Shown piece by piece: positions 17,784-26,986 of a stretch of DNA of 64,000 nucleotides. Source of the stretch: Planctomycetota bacterium (GTDB lineage: Bacteria; Planctomycetota; UBA1135; GCA-002686595); the NCBI GenBank assembly GCA_947484275.1, contig CANKOY010000008.1, positions 1 to 64,000 on the forward strand, in the 5' to 3' direction. Below the pieces are notes generated by a model. It was not told the DNA's origin. It searched no databases and saw nothing but the letters and a program-made list of their open reading frames with translations. Each line of letters opens with the position of its first letter. The first letter of the stretch is position 1. A program made the position numbers and the translations under genes.

Positions 17784-18017
17784 ATGCCGAAGGAAGAACC
17801 GATCACTGTCGAAGCCGTCGTGACCGAATCGCTGCCCAACGCCCGTTTCCGGGCCAAGCTGCCGAGCGGTCACGAGATCCTGGCTCACGTCAGCGGCAAG
17901 ATGCGCATGCACTACATCCGCATCCTGCCGGGGGACAAGATCACCGTCGAGATGTCCCCCTACGATCTCACCAAGGGCCGTATCGTCTATCGCGGCGATC
18001 GCAAACGGAGAGGCTGA
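17784..18017 (+). CDS. infA: Translation initiation factor IF-1
   Basis: 77 aa from ATG 17784, embedded in a longer open frame. [40 protein letters not shown] and [20 protein letters not shown] are the IF-1 OB-fold signature. It occupies the A site of the 30S during initiation. The rpmJ start follows the stop after a single base. Confidence 0.95.
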   Translation: MPKEEPITVEAVVTESLPNARFRAKLPSGHEILAHVSGKMRMHYIRILPGDKITVEMSPYDLTKGRIVYRGDRKRRG

Positions 18018-18018
18018 A

Positions 18019-18135
18019 ATGAAAGTTCGTTCAAGCGTCCGGCGCATGTGCGCCAACTGCAAGATTGTTCGACGCCGCGGCGTCGTTCGGATCATCTGCA
18101 AAGAACCCACTCACAAGCAACGTCAGGGCAAGTAA
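18019..18135 (+). CDS. rpmJ: 50S ribosomal protein L36 (zinc form)
   Basis: 38 aa, small but unmistakable: [20 protein letters not shown] then [18 protein letters not shown]. The zinc ligands C-x2-C, C and H are all present (the C+ type). It lies one base after infA and 21 bp before rpsM, the classical infA-rpmJ-rpsM order. Confidence 0.95.
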   Translation: MKVRSSVRRMCANCKIVRRRGVVRIICKEPTHKQRQGK

Positions 18136-18156
18136 CCCGCACCGGAGCCATCGACC

Positions 18157-18540
18157 ATGCCGCGTCTCATCGGGGTAGATATTCCCGCCAACAAGCGCCT
18201 AGAAATCGCGCTCACCTACGTCTACGGCGTGGGCCGTTCGACTGCCGTCAAGGTTTGCGACGCTTTGAAGATCGACCGCGGGCTGCGCGCGCGCGACCTC
18301 AATGAAGATCAGCTCACCGCGATCGCCAACTACGTTCAGAAGCACTATCCGGTCGAGGGTCAGTTGCGCCGCCAAATCACGTCGGCGATCAACCGCCTGC
18401 GCGAGATCGGCTGCTACCGCGGACTGCGCCATCGCCGCGGTCTGCCCGTGCGCGGTCAGCGCACGCGAACCAATTCACGCACACGCAAGGGCCCGCGCAA
18501 GACCGTGGCCGGCAAGAAGTCCGTCAAGGGGATGAAGTAA
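18157..18540 (+). CDS. rpsM: 30S ribosomal protein S13
   Basis: 127 aa. [20 protein letters not shown] and [19 protein letters not shown] at the N-terminus and [20 protein letters not shown] with [14 protein letters not shown] at the C-terminus are diagnostic. S13 contacts the P-site tRNA and the 50S. rpsK begins 4 bp downstream. Confidence 0.97.
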   Translation: MPRLIGVDIPANKRLEIALTYVYGVGRSTAVKVCDALKIDRGLRARDLNEDQLTAIANYVQKHYPVEGQLRRQITSAINRLREIGCYRGLRHRRGLPVRGQRTRTNSRTRKGPRKTVAGKKSVKGMK

Positions 18541-18544
18541 CGTC

Positions 18545-18925
18545 ATGGGAAAAGCCGTCAAGAAGAAGGTCAAGAAGTCGGTCGCCCGCGGCTTCGTGCA
18601 CATCAAGGCCTCGTTCAACAACACGCACGTCACGATCACCAACGGATCGGGCGAGGCGATCAGCATGGGCTCGGCCGGCATCGTCGGCTTCAAGGGCACG
18701 CGCAAGTCGACGCCGTTCGCCGCCCAGCGCGCGGCCGAACACGCCGCACAAAACGCCATGCGCATGGGCCTGAAGGAAGTCGAAGTGCTCGTTCGCGGCG
18801 CCGGCTCCGGCCGCGAGTCCGCCATCCGCGCCCTGGCCAATTCCGGCCTCAATGTGCTCTCCATCGAAGACGTCACCCCGCTCCCGCACAACGGTTGCCG
18901 CGCGCGCAAGCGTCGCCGCGTCTAA
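18545..18925 (+). CDS. rpsK: 30S ribosomal protein S11
   Basis: 126 aa. [40 protein letters not shown] and the C-terminal [20 protein letters not shown] match S11 of the 30S platform. rpsD follows after 32 bp. Confidence 0.97.
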   Translation: MGKAVKKKVKKSVARGFVHIKASFNNTHVTITNGSGEAISMGSAGIVGFKGTRKSTPFAAQRAAEHAAQNAMRMGLKEVEVLVRGAGSGRESAIRALANSGLNVLSIEDVTPLPHNGCRARKRRRV

Positions 18926-18957
18926 GTCCGAATCCCACCAGCAACCGCAGAAGACCT

Positions 18958-19584
18958 ATGGCTCGATATACCGGAAACAAGTGCAAGCTGTGCCGCCGCG
19001 AAGGCATGAAGCTCTTCCTCAAGGGGCAGCGTTGCTTCACAGACAAGTGCGCCCTGTCGCGGCGCGACTATCCGCCCGGCGTGCACGCTCAGAAGCGCAC
19101 GAAGGTCACGGACTTCGGCGTCCGCGTGCGTGAGAAGCAGAAGCTCAAGCGCATCTACGGCGTCATGGAACGGCAGTTCAAGCTGTACTTCCACGAGGCC
19201 GAGCGGCTCAAGGGCAACACGGGCGAGACGCTCTTGTCGCTGCTCGAGCGGCGCCTCGACAACGTCGTGCTGGCGTCCGGTTTCGCGCTGTCGCGCAACC
19301 ACGCGCGCCAACTCGTCAACCACGGTCACTTCACCGTCAATGGTCGCTGGGTCGACGTCAGTTCTTTCCAGGTTCGCCCTGGGGACGTCATCGCGCCGCG
19401 CACGACTGAGGCAACGCGCAAGGCCGTGGCTGAAGCAATCGAAGTCAACAAATCGCAGCCCGTTCCGAATTGGCTCGAGGTCAATCGCGACACGCTCTCG
19501 ACGCGCGTCGTGTCGATTCCGCGCCGCGAAGATGTTCCGCACCCGATCCAAGAGCAGCTGATCATCGAACTTTGCTCGAAGTAG
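18958..19584 (+). CDS. rpsD: 30S ribosomal protein S4 (zinc form)
   Basis: 208 aa from ATG 18958 (MARYTGNKCKLCRREGMKLF). The N-terminal cysteines CKLC and CFTDKC form the zinc-binding variant of S4. The S4 domain contains NVVLASGFALSRNHARQLVN and HGHFTVNGRWVDVSSFQVRP. S4 nucleates 30S assembly and regulates the alpha operon in E. coli. A 65-bp gap precedes rpoA. Confidence 0.97.
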   Translation: MARYTGNKCKLCRREGMKLFLKGQRCFTDKCALSRRDYPPGVHAQKRTKVTDFGVRVREKQKLKRIYGVMERQFKLYFHEAERLKGNTGETLLSLLERRLDNVVLASGFALSRNHARQLVNHGHFTVNGRWVDVSSFQVRPGDVIAPRTTEATRKAVAEAIEVNKSQPVPNWLEVNRDTLSTRVVSIPRREDVPHPIQEQLIIELCSK

Positions 19585-19649
19585 TGCGCGCGCCGCACGA
19601 GCGCAGGCCTTACTCCAAAAAACCGTCCTTCACACACCAGAGCTGATCC

Positions 19650-20639
19650 ATGCGAATCCGTTGGCGCAATTTCGAACTTCCCAGCAAGGTCGTCCCCGAC
19701 AAGGACACCTTGACCAACGAGTACGGCCGTTTCGTCGTCGAGCCCTTTGAGCAGGGCTTCGGCCACACGATCGGCAACGGCTTGCGACGCGTGCTCCTGT
19801 CTTCGATCGAAGGTAGCGCGGTCAACGCGGTCCGGATCGAGGGCGCCTCGCACGAATTCGACTCGCTCGAAGGCGTGCTCGAGGACGTCACCGATTTGAT
19901 CCTCAACATCAAGAGCCTGCGCTTCCAGTACGACGGCGATGAGCCGATCACCTGCAAGATCCAGAAGAAGGGCAAGGGCAAGGTCACCGGCGCAGACGTC
20001 ATCTGCCCGGGGGACTGCAAGGTCATCAATCGCGATCTGACAATCGCAACGCTGACCGGAGAACGCGAATTCTCAATGGAACTCGATCTGCACCGGGGCC
20101 GCGGCTACGTCGCCGCCGAGGACAACAGCTCTGAGCGCCATCCCCTCGGCACGATTCCGGTGGATTCGATCTACTCGCCGGTTCACCGCGTGCGCTACTC
20201 GATTGAAGCCACGCGCGTGGGCAAATTTACGAACTACGACCGCCTGATCCTCGAGATTTGGACGGACGGCACGGTCAACCCGACCCTGGCCCTGGTGGAA
20301 GCGGCGAAGATCTACCGCAAGCACCTGAACCCCTTCGTGCTGCACGAGACCAGCCGCGATGAACGCCCCCAGGCGGAGGATCCCGCGGCTTCGACGTTCC
20401 ACGAACGTCACACGGAGACCGACAAGCTCTCCTCGCTGCTCTCGCGTCCGATCTCCGACCTCGAATTGTCGGTCCGCGCGAAGAACTGCCTCGACGGCGC
20501 CAACGTGTTGACGCTGCACGACCTCGTCACGCTCACGGAAAATGACGTGATGAACCTGAAAAATCTGGGCAAGACCAGTTTGACCGAGATCAAGGCCAAG
20601 CTCGCCGAATGCGGACTCTCGCTCGGCATGACCGTCTGA
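19650..20639 (+). CDS. rpoA: RNA polymerase subunit alpha
   Basis: 329 aa, the usual length. The N-terminal assembly domain has [20 protein letters not shown] and [11 protein letters not shown], then the conserved [20 protein letters not shown] and [11 protein letters not shown] linker (about 235-255) leads to the C-terminal domain with [20 protein letters not shown] and [20 protein letters not shown], which binds UP elements and activators. rplQ starts 61 bp downstream. Confidence 0.98.
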   Translation: MRIRWRNFELPSKVVPDKDTLTNEYGRFVVEPFEQGFGHTIGNGLRRVLLSSIEGSAVNAVRIEGASHEFDSLEGVLEDVTDLILNIKSLRFQYDGDEPITCKIQKKGKGKVTGADVICPGDCKVINRDLTIATLTGEREFSMELDLHRGRGYVAAEDNSSERHPLGTIPVDSIYSPVHRVRYSIEATRVGKFTNYDRLILEIWTDGTVNPTLALVEAAKIYRKHLNPFVLHETSRDERPQAEDPAASTFHERHTETDKLSSLLSRPISDLELSVRAKNCLDGANVLTLHDLVTLTENDVMNLKNLGKTSLTEIKAKLAECGLSLGMTV

Positions 20640-20700
20640 CCCGGACGGTCACCGCCCACGCCCAGGACGCGACTCACTTTCGACCAGGACATTAGCGAAC

Positions 20701-21093
20701 ATGCGACACAGAATTGCCGGCAACCATTTGGGGCGCACCAGTGCCCACCGCACCGCCATGGAACGCAACATGGCGGTCTCTCTGATCGACCACGAGCGCA
20801 TCATCACGACGGTTCAGAAGGCCAAGAACGTCAAGCCGTTCGTCGAGAAGCTGATCACGTTGTCCAAGCAAGCTTCGGTCGCGAATCGCCGTCTGGCGTT
20901 CGCGCGCCTTCGCAGCGATGATGCCGTGAAGAAGCTTTTTAACGTGCTCGGTCCGCGCTTCTCCGCCCGTCCGGGCGGGTATTGCCGGATCCTGAAGTTG
21001 TCCAAGCCGCGACTTGGGGACAACGGCACGCGCGTGATCTTCGAATTGGTCGAGCGCACGCCCAAGGCAGTCGAAGCGACGCCCGAGGTGTAG
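20701..21093 (+). CDS. rplQ: 50S ribosomal protein L17
   Basis: 130 aa. [40 protein letters not shown] and [20 protein letters not shown] are diagnostic. It is the last gene of the S10-spc-alpha cluster, and a strong hairpin follows 38 bp downstream of its stop. Confidence 0.97.
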   Translation: MRHRIAGNHLGRTSAHRTAMERNMAVSLIDHERIITTVQKAKNVKPFVEKLITLSKQASVANRRLAFARLRSDDAVKKLFNVLGPRFSARPGGYCRILKLSKPRLGDNGTRVIFELVERTPKAVEATPEV

Positions 21094-21131
21094 TAGCCGC
21101 GAACTTCCTCAGGCAGTCCCTGCGTTAGTGT

Positions 21132-21173
21132 TTCCGGGCCGTGCCACGCGCTTGCGCGCAGCACGGCCCGGAA
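21132..21173 (+). terminator. Strong hairpin closing the ribosomal supercluster
   Basis: A perfect 13-bp stem, ttccgggccgtgc (21132-21144) and gcacggcccggaa (21161-21173), enclosing a second stem cgcgc-tt-gcgcg (21047-offset form at 21147-21158). There is no downstream T-run (caattgg follows). Its position after rplQ makes termination or 3'-end protection the likely role. It overlaps a GTG at 21141, which argues against that codon as the next gene's start. Confidence 0.6.
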
Positions 21174-21176
21174 CAA

Positions 21177-21206
21177 TTGGGGGGCCATCGCCTGATTGCG
21201 TACGGT
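21177..21206 (+). promoter_or_regulatory. Candidate promoter of the SUMF1 lipoprotein gene
   Basis: TTGGGG (21177-21182), 18 bp, TACGGT (21201-21206), followed by 6 nt and the ATG at 21213. It lies immediately after the terminator hairpin. The spacing predicts a leaderless transcript. Confidence 0.4.
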
Positions 21207-21212
21207 GGGCCC

Positions 21213-22271
21213 ATGGAGGCAACCGCTGTTCGCGTCCTTGACCAGCCCGCGCACTGGCGACCGGTGGCCCCATGGGCCGCGGGATTCCTGCTGGCTGCAC
21301 TCGGCCTGCAGCTTTCTGCGTGCACCCGGGAGGATGGAGTGAAGGCCCGCGGCGACGGGACAGCACTCTCCACACCCGTCGTTGCGCCACCTTGGTACGA
21401 GGTCGTCTCCCATGCTCCGGGCCCCGCAGTGACGGACGCGGAGATGCGCCGAAGGATCGAGGAGAGCGGGCAGCCCTGGCGAGTGCGCGACTTGGGCACT
21501 GGGATCGAGATGGTGCTGGTGATGCCGGGCGAGTTCCTCATGGGCTCGCCGGAACAGGAACTGGGCCGCCGCGCGGACGAGGGGCCCCAGCACCGAGTGC
21601 GGCTGACTCGGGCGTTCTACCTGGGAGCGACGGAAGTGACGCAGGCCCAGTGGCAGCACGTGACCGGGGCGAGCAACGGGTTCTTCAAGGGCGAGACCAA
21701 ACCCGCCGACGGATGCTGGGAGGACCTGCAGGAGTTCCTGTCCCAGGCGAACGCCGGCCTCCCTTTGGGAGTGGAACAGCTTCGCGCGCCGACGGAGGCG
21801 GAATGGGAATACGCATGCCGGGCCGGATCGAGCGCGTCCTTCAGCTTCGAGGGCGCGCCCGCGCACGAAGTCCTGAACTTCAACGACGGCGTGGTCAAGA
21901 GCCCCTATGTGGACGGCAGGTTGAAAGTCGTGGGCGGCAGGATGGAAGTGGTGTGGGAGAAGCCTCCATCTCGCGGATGTCGAATGGGCACCGCGGACGC
22001 GGGATCGCTGCCGCCAAACGCCTGGGGCTTGCACGAAATGCACGGCAACCTGGGGGAGTGGACCGCCGACAAATACTCCCCCGATGCCTACTTGAATCGC
22101 GGGCAGGTCGCAGTGGATCCGCTGGAGGTGGCAGTGGGTGATGACGCGCGCACGTTGCGCGGCGGAGACTGGTACAAGGCCGCAGAATACAGTCGCTCCG
22201 CTCGCCGCGAAGCGGGTGGCGTGCAAACCCGCAGCAATCGACTCGGCTTCCGCGTGGCGCGGACGTTGTAG
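21213..22271 (+). CDS. Lipoprotein with formylglycine-generating-enzyme (SUMF1/FGE-sulfatase) domain
   Basis: 352 aa from ATG 21213, which gives a signal peptide ending in LQLSAC (Cys37, lipobox). The SUMF1-type domain covers most of the protein: IEMVLVMPGEFLMGSPEQEL, FYLGATEVTQAQW, the APTEAEWEYACRAGSSASF signature, MHGNLGEWTADKY and TLRGGDWYKAAEYSRSARRE with the terminal NRLGFRVART. Family members either oxidise sulfatase cysteines or are structural C-lectin-like proteins. A lipidated, exported protein is more likely a binding or non-classical member, and the catalytic cysteine pair is not evident by eye. It stands alone, convergent with dnaE. Confidence 0.85.
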   Translation: MEATAVRVLDQPAHWRPVAPWAAGFLLAALGLQLSACTREDGVKARGDGTALSTPVVAPPWYEVVSHAPGPAVTDAEMRRRIEESGQPWRVRDLGTGIEMVLVMPGEFLMGSPEQELGRRADEGPQHRVRLTRAFYLGATEVTQAQWQHVTGASNGFFKGETKPADGCWEDLQEFLSQANAGLPLGVEQLRAPTEAEWEYACRAGSSASFSFEGAPAHEVLNFNDGVVKSPYVDGRLKVVGGRMEVVWEKPPSRGCRMGTADAGSLPPNAWGLHEMHGNLGEWTADKYSPDAYLNRGQVAVDPLEVAVGDDARTLRGGDWYKAAEYSRSARREAGGVQTRSNRLGFRVARTL

Positions 22272-22276
22272 GGAGT

Positions 22277-22311
22277 CAGGTCATGCTTCACCCGGAGCGA
22301 AGACTGACCTG
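22277..22311. terminator. Hairpin between convergent SUMF1 gene and dnaE
   Basis: Outer 7-bp stem caggtca (22277-22283) and tgacctg (22305-22311), with an inner cttc/gaag pairing. It lies in the 48-bp convergent gap and could serve both strands. Confidence 0.45.
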
Positions 22312-22319
22312 GCGTACGC

Positions 22320-25300
22320 CTACAGTCGCGCCAGTCGCACGCGGCTTCGGCCCAAAAGGCTGTCGACTTCTTGAGCCAGGGCCGCGTTGATTTCCACGCG
22401 GGTCTCCCCAAGTCGCACGCGTCGAACGTGGCCATCGCTGCCGGTGACCATCAAGTACACCGGTCGTTTGCCCGGATGGCGCTTGAGCGCGTCGCGCAGC
22501 TGCGGCAACAGCTCGGCGTCCTCGGGTGTCACCTGAACCACGAGACCACCCTCGAAGCGCTTTAGGGCGTCTTCGATCGTCATCAACTCCTCGAGAATCA
22601 GGGCCGGTTCCTCGCCGCGTTCGTCGAGCTTTCCGCGCGCGAGCACCACGGTGTCCTCCACCAAGAGGTTGCGGAATTGGTCGAAGGTGCGCGGGAACAC
22701 TGTGACCCCGACGTTGCCTTCGAGGTCCTCCAGCTTGAAGCGCGCCATCTTCTTGCCGGCGTAAGTGCCGCTCTTCACCACGGTCTGCGCCAGCCCAACG
22801 ATCAGCCCCGCCAGCAGGATCTCCGATCCCGCGGTGCGTCCGGCGAGGTCGGTGGTCTTCGTGCTCGACAGAAGCGAGAACAGTCCGGCGCGTTCTTCCA
22901 GCGGGTGACCGGAGAGGTAGAAGCCCAGGGCTTCGCGCTCGGCGCGCAGGGTCTCCGATGGAGAGTAGGCCTTGCTGTCGTCGATGCCGTCGCCAGCCAT
23001 GGCGCCGCGCCCGGCCTTGGCTGAGGGCGGTGGCGCGTCAAACATCGAGGCCTGCCCGGCGCGGCGATCGGCCGCGGCGCGCTGGGATTCGCTCATGCCT
23101 GCGTCGAGCGCCGCGAGCACGGCTCCGCGGTTGTGGCCGGTGTAGTCGAAGGCACCGGCCTTGATCAGGGCTTCCCAGGTGAGCTTGGTGACTTCCTGGG
23201 GATCGCAGCGGGCGCACAACTCCAGCAGGCCAAATGGCGCGCCGGCCTTGATCAACTCGTCGCGCGCGGCGAGCACCGACAGCACGGCCTTCTGCCCGGT
23301 GCCCTTGATCGCGCCCAGGCCGAAGCGGATCACGTCGCCCTGGGGTTCGAATTCCCAACCCGAGTAGCGCAAATCCGGCGGAGGCATGCGCACGTCCGAC
23401 TTGCGCGCATCGTCGAGCAACTCCTTGACCTTGTCGGAGTTGCCCATTTCGCACGAGAAGTTCGCCGCCAGGAATTCGGTGCGGTAGTTCGCCTTGAGAA
23501 ACGCCGTCTGGTAGGTGATCAGCGCGTAGGCCGTCGAGTGCGACTTGTTGAAGCCATAGCCGCCGAACTTGACGATGTTGTCCCAGATCTCGCGCGCGAC
23601 TGATTCTGAGGCGCCCTTCAGGATCGCGCCTTGCACGAATTGTTCGGCGAACTTGGCCATGATCTCGGGCTTCTTCTTGCCCATGGCCTTGCGCAAGTTG
23701 TCGGCTTCGTTCAACGAGAAGCCCGCCAGCGCGCTGGAGATCAACATGACTTGCTCCTGGTAAACCAGGCAGCCATAGGTGTCGCGCAGGATCGGCTCGA
23801 GCAGTGGATGCTGGTAGACGATCTTCTCCTTGCCGTGTTTGCGGTCGGTGAACATCTCGATCATGCCCGACTCCAGCGGACCCGGCCGGTACAGGGCGAG
23901 CACGGCGATCAAGTCCTCAAAAACGTCGGGCTTCAGGCGCGAGAGCAACTTGCGCATGCCCTCGGATTCGAGCTGGAAAACCGCGGCAGTGTCGCCGGCG
24001 GTCAGCATGCGGTAGGTCGCGGGGTCGTTCTCGGGCAGGTTGTCGAGGTCGGGGACCGCGGCGTTGGACTTGGCAATGTTCTTCTGCGCGCGATCGAGGA
24101 TTGTCAGCGTGCGCAGGCCCAGGTAGTCCATCTTGACCAGGCCCAGGTCCTCCAGCTGCGGCGCGGGCCACTGCGTGACGACGTCCTCGTCGTGCACCGC
24201 GAGCGGAACGTACTCGACGATCGGCCGGTCCGAGATCACCACCCCGGCCGCATGGGTCGAAATATGGCGCGCCATGCCCTCCAGGCGCACAGAGAGTTCG
24301 AAGACTTCCTTGAAGGCTGGACTGGCGTCGCGGGCCGCGCACAGATCCGCGTCGGTCTTCAGTGCATCCGCCAGGGACGGCGCGTTCGGGCCCGCCGGGA
24401 TCTTCTTCGTGATGCGATCGACTTCCGAGAGCGGCAGGTCGAGCACGCGCGCCACGTCGCGCACCACCGTGCGTGAGGCCATGGTCCCGAAGGTGACGAT
24501 TTGGGCCACGTGGTCGCTGCCGTAGCGCGCGCGTGTGTATCCGAGCACGCGCTCGCGGCCTTCCTTGCAGAAGTCGATGTCGATGTCGGGCATCGACACG
24601 CGCGCGGAGTTCAGGAAACGCTCGAAGAGCAGGTCGTACTTGAGTGGGTCAACCTTCGTGATCCCCAGGAGGTACGAGACGATCGAGCCGGCGGCCGAAC
24701 CGCGGCCTGGGCCCACGGGAATCAGTTGCTCGCGCGACCAGCGCACGAGGTCCCAAACGATCAGGAAATACGAGACGAATCCCATCTCGCGGATTACGGT
24801 GCGCTCGCTTTGCATGCGCGCGCGCGCCCGGCCCTGATCGTTGGCATAGAGCCGTGCGAGTCCCTGCTCGCACAGACGATCGAATAGATCCTCGGGCGAC
24901 CCGCCGTCGTCGGTCTTGAACGGCGGCACGCGGTACTTTCCGAACTCGAGTTTCAGCGCAACCTGCTCGGCGACGTCCAGCGTGGCCGCAAGGCTCTTGG
25001 GCAAATCCCTGAAAATCTCGCCCATTTGCGCGCGCGAGCGGAAGTAGAGCGACTTCGTGTCGAAGCGAAAGCGCTTCTCGTCCGCTCGCTTGGCTCCCGT
25101 ATTGATGCACAGGAGCACGTCCTGCGCGGCGCAATCCTCTTCACGCAAGTAATGGATGTCGTTGGTCGCCACCAGCGGCACGCCGGTGCGCTGGTGCAGG
25201 CGCAGCAAGGCCTCGTTCGCCGTGTCTTGGATGTCAATCCCGTTGCGCTGCAGCTCGAGCCAGAAGTGTTCCTTGCCAAACAGGTCGCGGAATTCTGTCG

Positions 25301-25781
25301 TGACTTGCTCGGCCTTGGCCTCATCGCCGCGTAGGAAGAGTTGATTGACCTCGCCGGCGAGGCAGCCCGACAAGCAGGTCAGGCCGCGCGCATGCTGGGA
25401 TAGCAACGCCTTGTCGATGCGGGGTCGCGTATGCAGCCCCTCGGTGTAGGCCAGGGTGCAGAGCTTCAGGAGGTTTTGATAGCCCTCCTGATCGCGCGCC
25501 ATCAAGGTCAGATGGTGGTAGCCGTTGTCGGTTCGATTGTGGGGCTCGTGACGCGACTTCTTGGCGATGTAGACCTCGCAGCCCAGGATCGGCTTGATGC
25601 CCTGGGCCGTTGCCGCCTGGTACAGCTCGATCGCGCCGAACATGTTCCCGTGGTCGGTCAGCGCAATTGCCGGCTGCTTGTCGCTGACGCAGGCGCTGAT
25701 CAGGTCCGAGATTCGGTTCGCCCCGTCGAGCAGGCTGTACTCCGAATGGACGTGCAGGTGAACGAAATCGGGAGTCGACAT
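22320..25781 (-). CDS. dnaE: DNA polymerase III subunit alpha
   Basis: 1153 aa, normal DnaE length. The PHP domain opens with HLHVHSEYSLLDGANRI (about 8-24) and TDHGN. The polymerase active site is intact: PGRGSAAGSIVSYLLGI (about 358-374) and the catalytic aspartates in PDIDIDF (398-404). Motif GGYGFNKSHSTAYALITYQT is present. The C-terminal part contains the OB-fold (ILLAGLIVGL...KMARFKLEDLEGNVGVTVFP) and the tau-binding region. DnaE is the replicative polymerase, working with the tau/gamma subunit encoded by dnaX 6 kb away. It lies 30 bp downstream of the carbamoyltransferase gene on the same strand, so they may share a transcript. Confidence 0.97.
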   Translation of the reverse strand: MSTPDFVHLHVHSEYSLLDGANRISDLISACVSDKQPAIALTDHGNMFGAIELYQAATAQGIKPILGCEVYIAKKSRHEPHNRTDNGYHHLTLMARDQEGYQNLLKLCTLAYTEGLHTRPRIDKALLSQHARGLTCLSGCLAGEVNQLFLRGDEAKAEQVTTEFRDLFGKEHFWLELQRNGIDIQDTANEALLRLHQRTGVPLVATNDIHYLREEDCAAQDVLLCINTGAKRADEKRFRFDTKSLYFRSRAQMGEIFRDLPKSLAATLDVAEQVALKLEFGKYRVPPFKTDDGGSPEDLFDRLCEQGLARLYANDQGRARARMQSERTVIREMGFVSYFLIVWDLVRWSREQLIPVGPGRGSAAGSIVSYLLGITKVDPLKYDLLFERFLNSARVSMPDIDIDFCKEGRERVLGYTRARYGSDHVAQIVTFGTMASRTVVRDVARVLDLPLSEVDRITKKIPAGPNAPSLADALKTDADLCAARDASPAFKEVFELSVRLEGMARHISTHAAGVVISDRPIVEYVPLAVHDEDVVTQWPAPQLEDLGLVKMDYLGLRTLTILDRAQKNIAKSNAAVPDLDNLPENDPATYRMLTAGDTAAVFQLESEGMRKLLSRLKPDVFEDLIAVLALYRPGPLESGMIEMFTDRKHGKEKIVYQHPLLEPILRDTYGCLVYQEQVMLISSALAGFSLNEADNLRKAMGKKKPEIMAKFAEQFVQGAILKGASESVAREIWDNIVKFGGYGFNKSHSTAYALITYQTAFLKANYRTEFLAANFSCEMGNSDKVKELLDDARKSDVRMPPPDLRYSGWEFEPQGDVIRFGLGAIKGTGQKAVLSVLAARDELIKAGAPFGLLELCARCDPQEVTKLTWEALIKAGAFDYTGHNRGAVLAALDAGMSESQRAAADRRAGQASMFDAPPPSAKAGRGAMAGDGIDDSKAYSPSETLRAEREALGFYLSGHPLEERAGLFSLLSSTKTTDLAGRTAGSEILLAGLIVGLAQTVVKSGTYAGKKMARFKLEDLEGNVGVTVFPRTFDQFRNLLVEDTVVLARGKLDERGEEPALILEELMTIEDALKRFEGGLVVQVTPEDAELLPQLRDALKRHPGKRPVYLMVTGSDGHVRRVRLGETRVEINAALAQEVDSLLGRSRVRLARL

Positions 25782-25811
25782 GTGACGGGCGTGCGGGCCG
25801 TTTGCGCGCGG

Positions 25812-26828
25812 CTAGCCGCGCAACAACTGCATCAACAGAGCTTTCTGCGAGTGCAGGCGATTCTCCGCCTGCTGGTAGACCAGCGAGCGCGGACCATCGA
25901 GCAGCCCGTCGCTGATTTCGAGGTTCCGTCGCACGGGCATGGCGTGCATCAAACGCGCGTCGTCGCCGCTTGCCAGGACTTTTTCATCGAGCATCCAGCC
26001 GGCATGACGCGCTCGGCGCGTGGCGGCGAGCGTCGGATTCGAATAGTCCTCGAGACTCATCCATGAGCGCCCGTAGACCACTTGCGCGCCGCGCACACCA
26101 TCGGCCAGTGACAGGCCCGTCTCGACGCTACCTCCATTTTCACGCGCCAGTCCGTCGGCTTCGTCGAGCACGCCCGCGTCCAGTTCGAAGCCCGGAGGAT
26201 GGGCCACGCGCACGTCCATGCCCTGAGACAGCGCAGCGTGCAGCAGCGAGTTCACCACAGCGCCCGTGGCGGGAGTGGGGGAGTTGGTCCAGACGATCGC
26301 CAACCGCTTCCCGCGCAGATTGTTGAGCGCCTCGCGCAGCGTCATCAGGTCGGCCAGGGCCTGCAGCGGATGCCACAGGGCGCTCTCCATGTTGATCACC
26401 GGCACGCTCGAGTAGGAAGCCCAGGTGCGGATCTCCGCGTCCTTGCGATCGATCGCCCAGGAATTGCCTGCGGGCTTTGGGCGGATGCAAAGGACGTCCA
26501 CGTAGGCCGACATGACCGCCGCGGCATCCTTCACGTGCTCGGGTGCCTTGCCGTCCATGACGCTGCCCACTTGGCTCTCCAGCTCCCAGAAATCCGAGGC
26601 GGCGCTCAGGTTGATCGTGCTGCCGCCGAGCTGCGTCATGGCGGCCTCGAAGGAGGCACGCGTGCGCAAGGAACCGCGGAAAAAGAGCAGTCCGGCAGTC
26701 TTGCCCGGAAGCTGTGCTCGGCCCGTCTTGCGCTTGATGCGCCTCGAGAGCTCGAGCAAGTCATCGATCTGCGCCGGCGTGAAATCGGCGAGCCGGATCA
26801 GGTGTTGGGGTCGCGAAGTCTCGGCCAT
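25812..26828 (-). CDS. argF': N-acylornithine carbamoyltransferase, probably succinylornithine type
   Basis: 338 aa. The start MAETSRPQHL (26828) is chosen because the longer frame runs into tRNA-Arg. Carbamoyl-phosphate binding motifs are SLRTR (53-57) and HPLQ (153-156). VMDG (90-93), VPVINMES (142-149) and AENRLHSQKA (321-330, with the lysine that is carboxylated in the Xanthomonas acetylornithine enzyme) place it with the AOTCase/SOTCase family rather than plain OTCase. At the substrate-specifying position it has Pro96 (APEH), as in Bacteroides succinylornithine carbamoyltransferase, where the Xanthomonas enzyme has Glu92. The usual HCLP loop reads HAMPVRRN (295-302), so the cysteine is lost. 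Role: an arginine-biosynthesis carbamoylation step through acylated ornithine. Confidence 0.8.
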   Translation of the reverse strand: MAETSRPQHLIRLADFTPAQIDDLLELSRRIKRKTGRAQLPGKTAGLLFFRGSLRTRASFEAAMTQLGGSTINLSAASDFWELESQVGSVMDGKAPEHVKDAAAVMSAYVDVLCIRPKPAGNSWAIDRKDAEIRTWASYSSVPVINMESALWHPLQALADLMTLREALNNLRGKRLAIVWTNSPTPATGAVVNSLLHAALSQGMDVRVAHPPGFELDAGVLDEADGLARENGGSVETGLSLADGVRGAQVVYGRSWMSLEDYSNPTLAATRRARHAGWMLDEKVLASGDDARLMHAMPVRRNLEISDGLLDGPRSLVYQQAENRLHSQKALLMQLLRG

Positions 26829-26835
26829 GTGGCCT

Positions 26836-26863
26836 AGGGTACGCGCGAGCGTGCCCGAGTCCA
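26836..26863 (-). promoter_or_regulatory. Candidate promoter of the acylornithine carbamoyltransferase-dnaE unit
   Basis: On the minus strand: TGGACT (26863-26858), 16 bp, TACCCT (26841-26836), then 7 nt to the ATG at 26828. The -35 hexamer and spacing match the candidate promoter at 3180-3207. It predicts a leaderless or nearly leaderless transcript. Confidence 0.4.
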
Positions 26864-26945
26864 CGCACAGCACGGAACCCCGCGCGATCCCCGCCGCCGT
26901 CGGCGCCCCGGTCCGGCGCGCGGCTCGGCGCGGCGGGGTCTTGGC

Positions 26946-26974
26946 TTGACACCCCCGAGGGTGCCCGCTACAAC
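26946..26974 (+). promoter_or_regulatory. Promoter of tRNA-Arg
   Basis: Consensus TTGACA (26946-26951), 17 bp, TACAAC (26969-26974). The predicted start is about 5 nt before the mature tRNA 5' end at 26987. Confidence 0.65.
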
Positions 26975-26986
26975 CTCCCGCCCCGT

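Noticed and set aside
21141-21212. GTG 21141 as start of the SUMF1 lipoprotein
   Set aside because: It lies within the terminator hairpin, and the ATG at 21213 gives a compact lipoprotein signal peptide with a promoter-like element at the right distance.
20814-22226. Minus-strand open frame of 470 codons over rplQ and the SUMF1 gene
   Set aside because: It is a shadow of two well-supported + strand genes and crosses the terminator hairpin.
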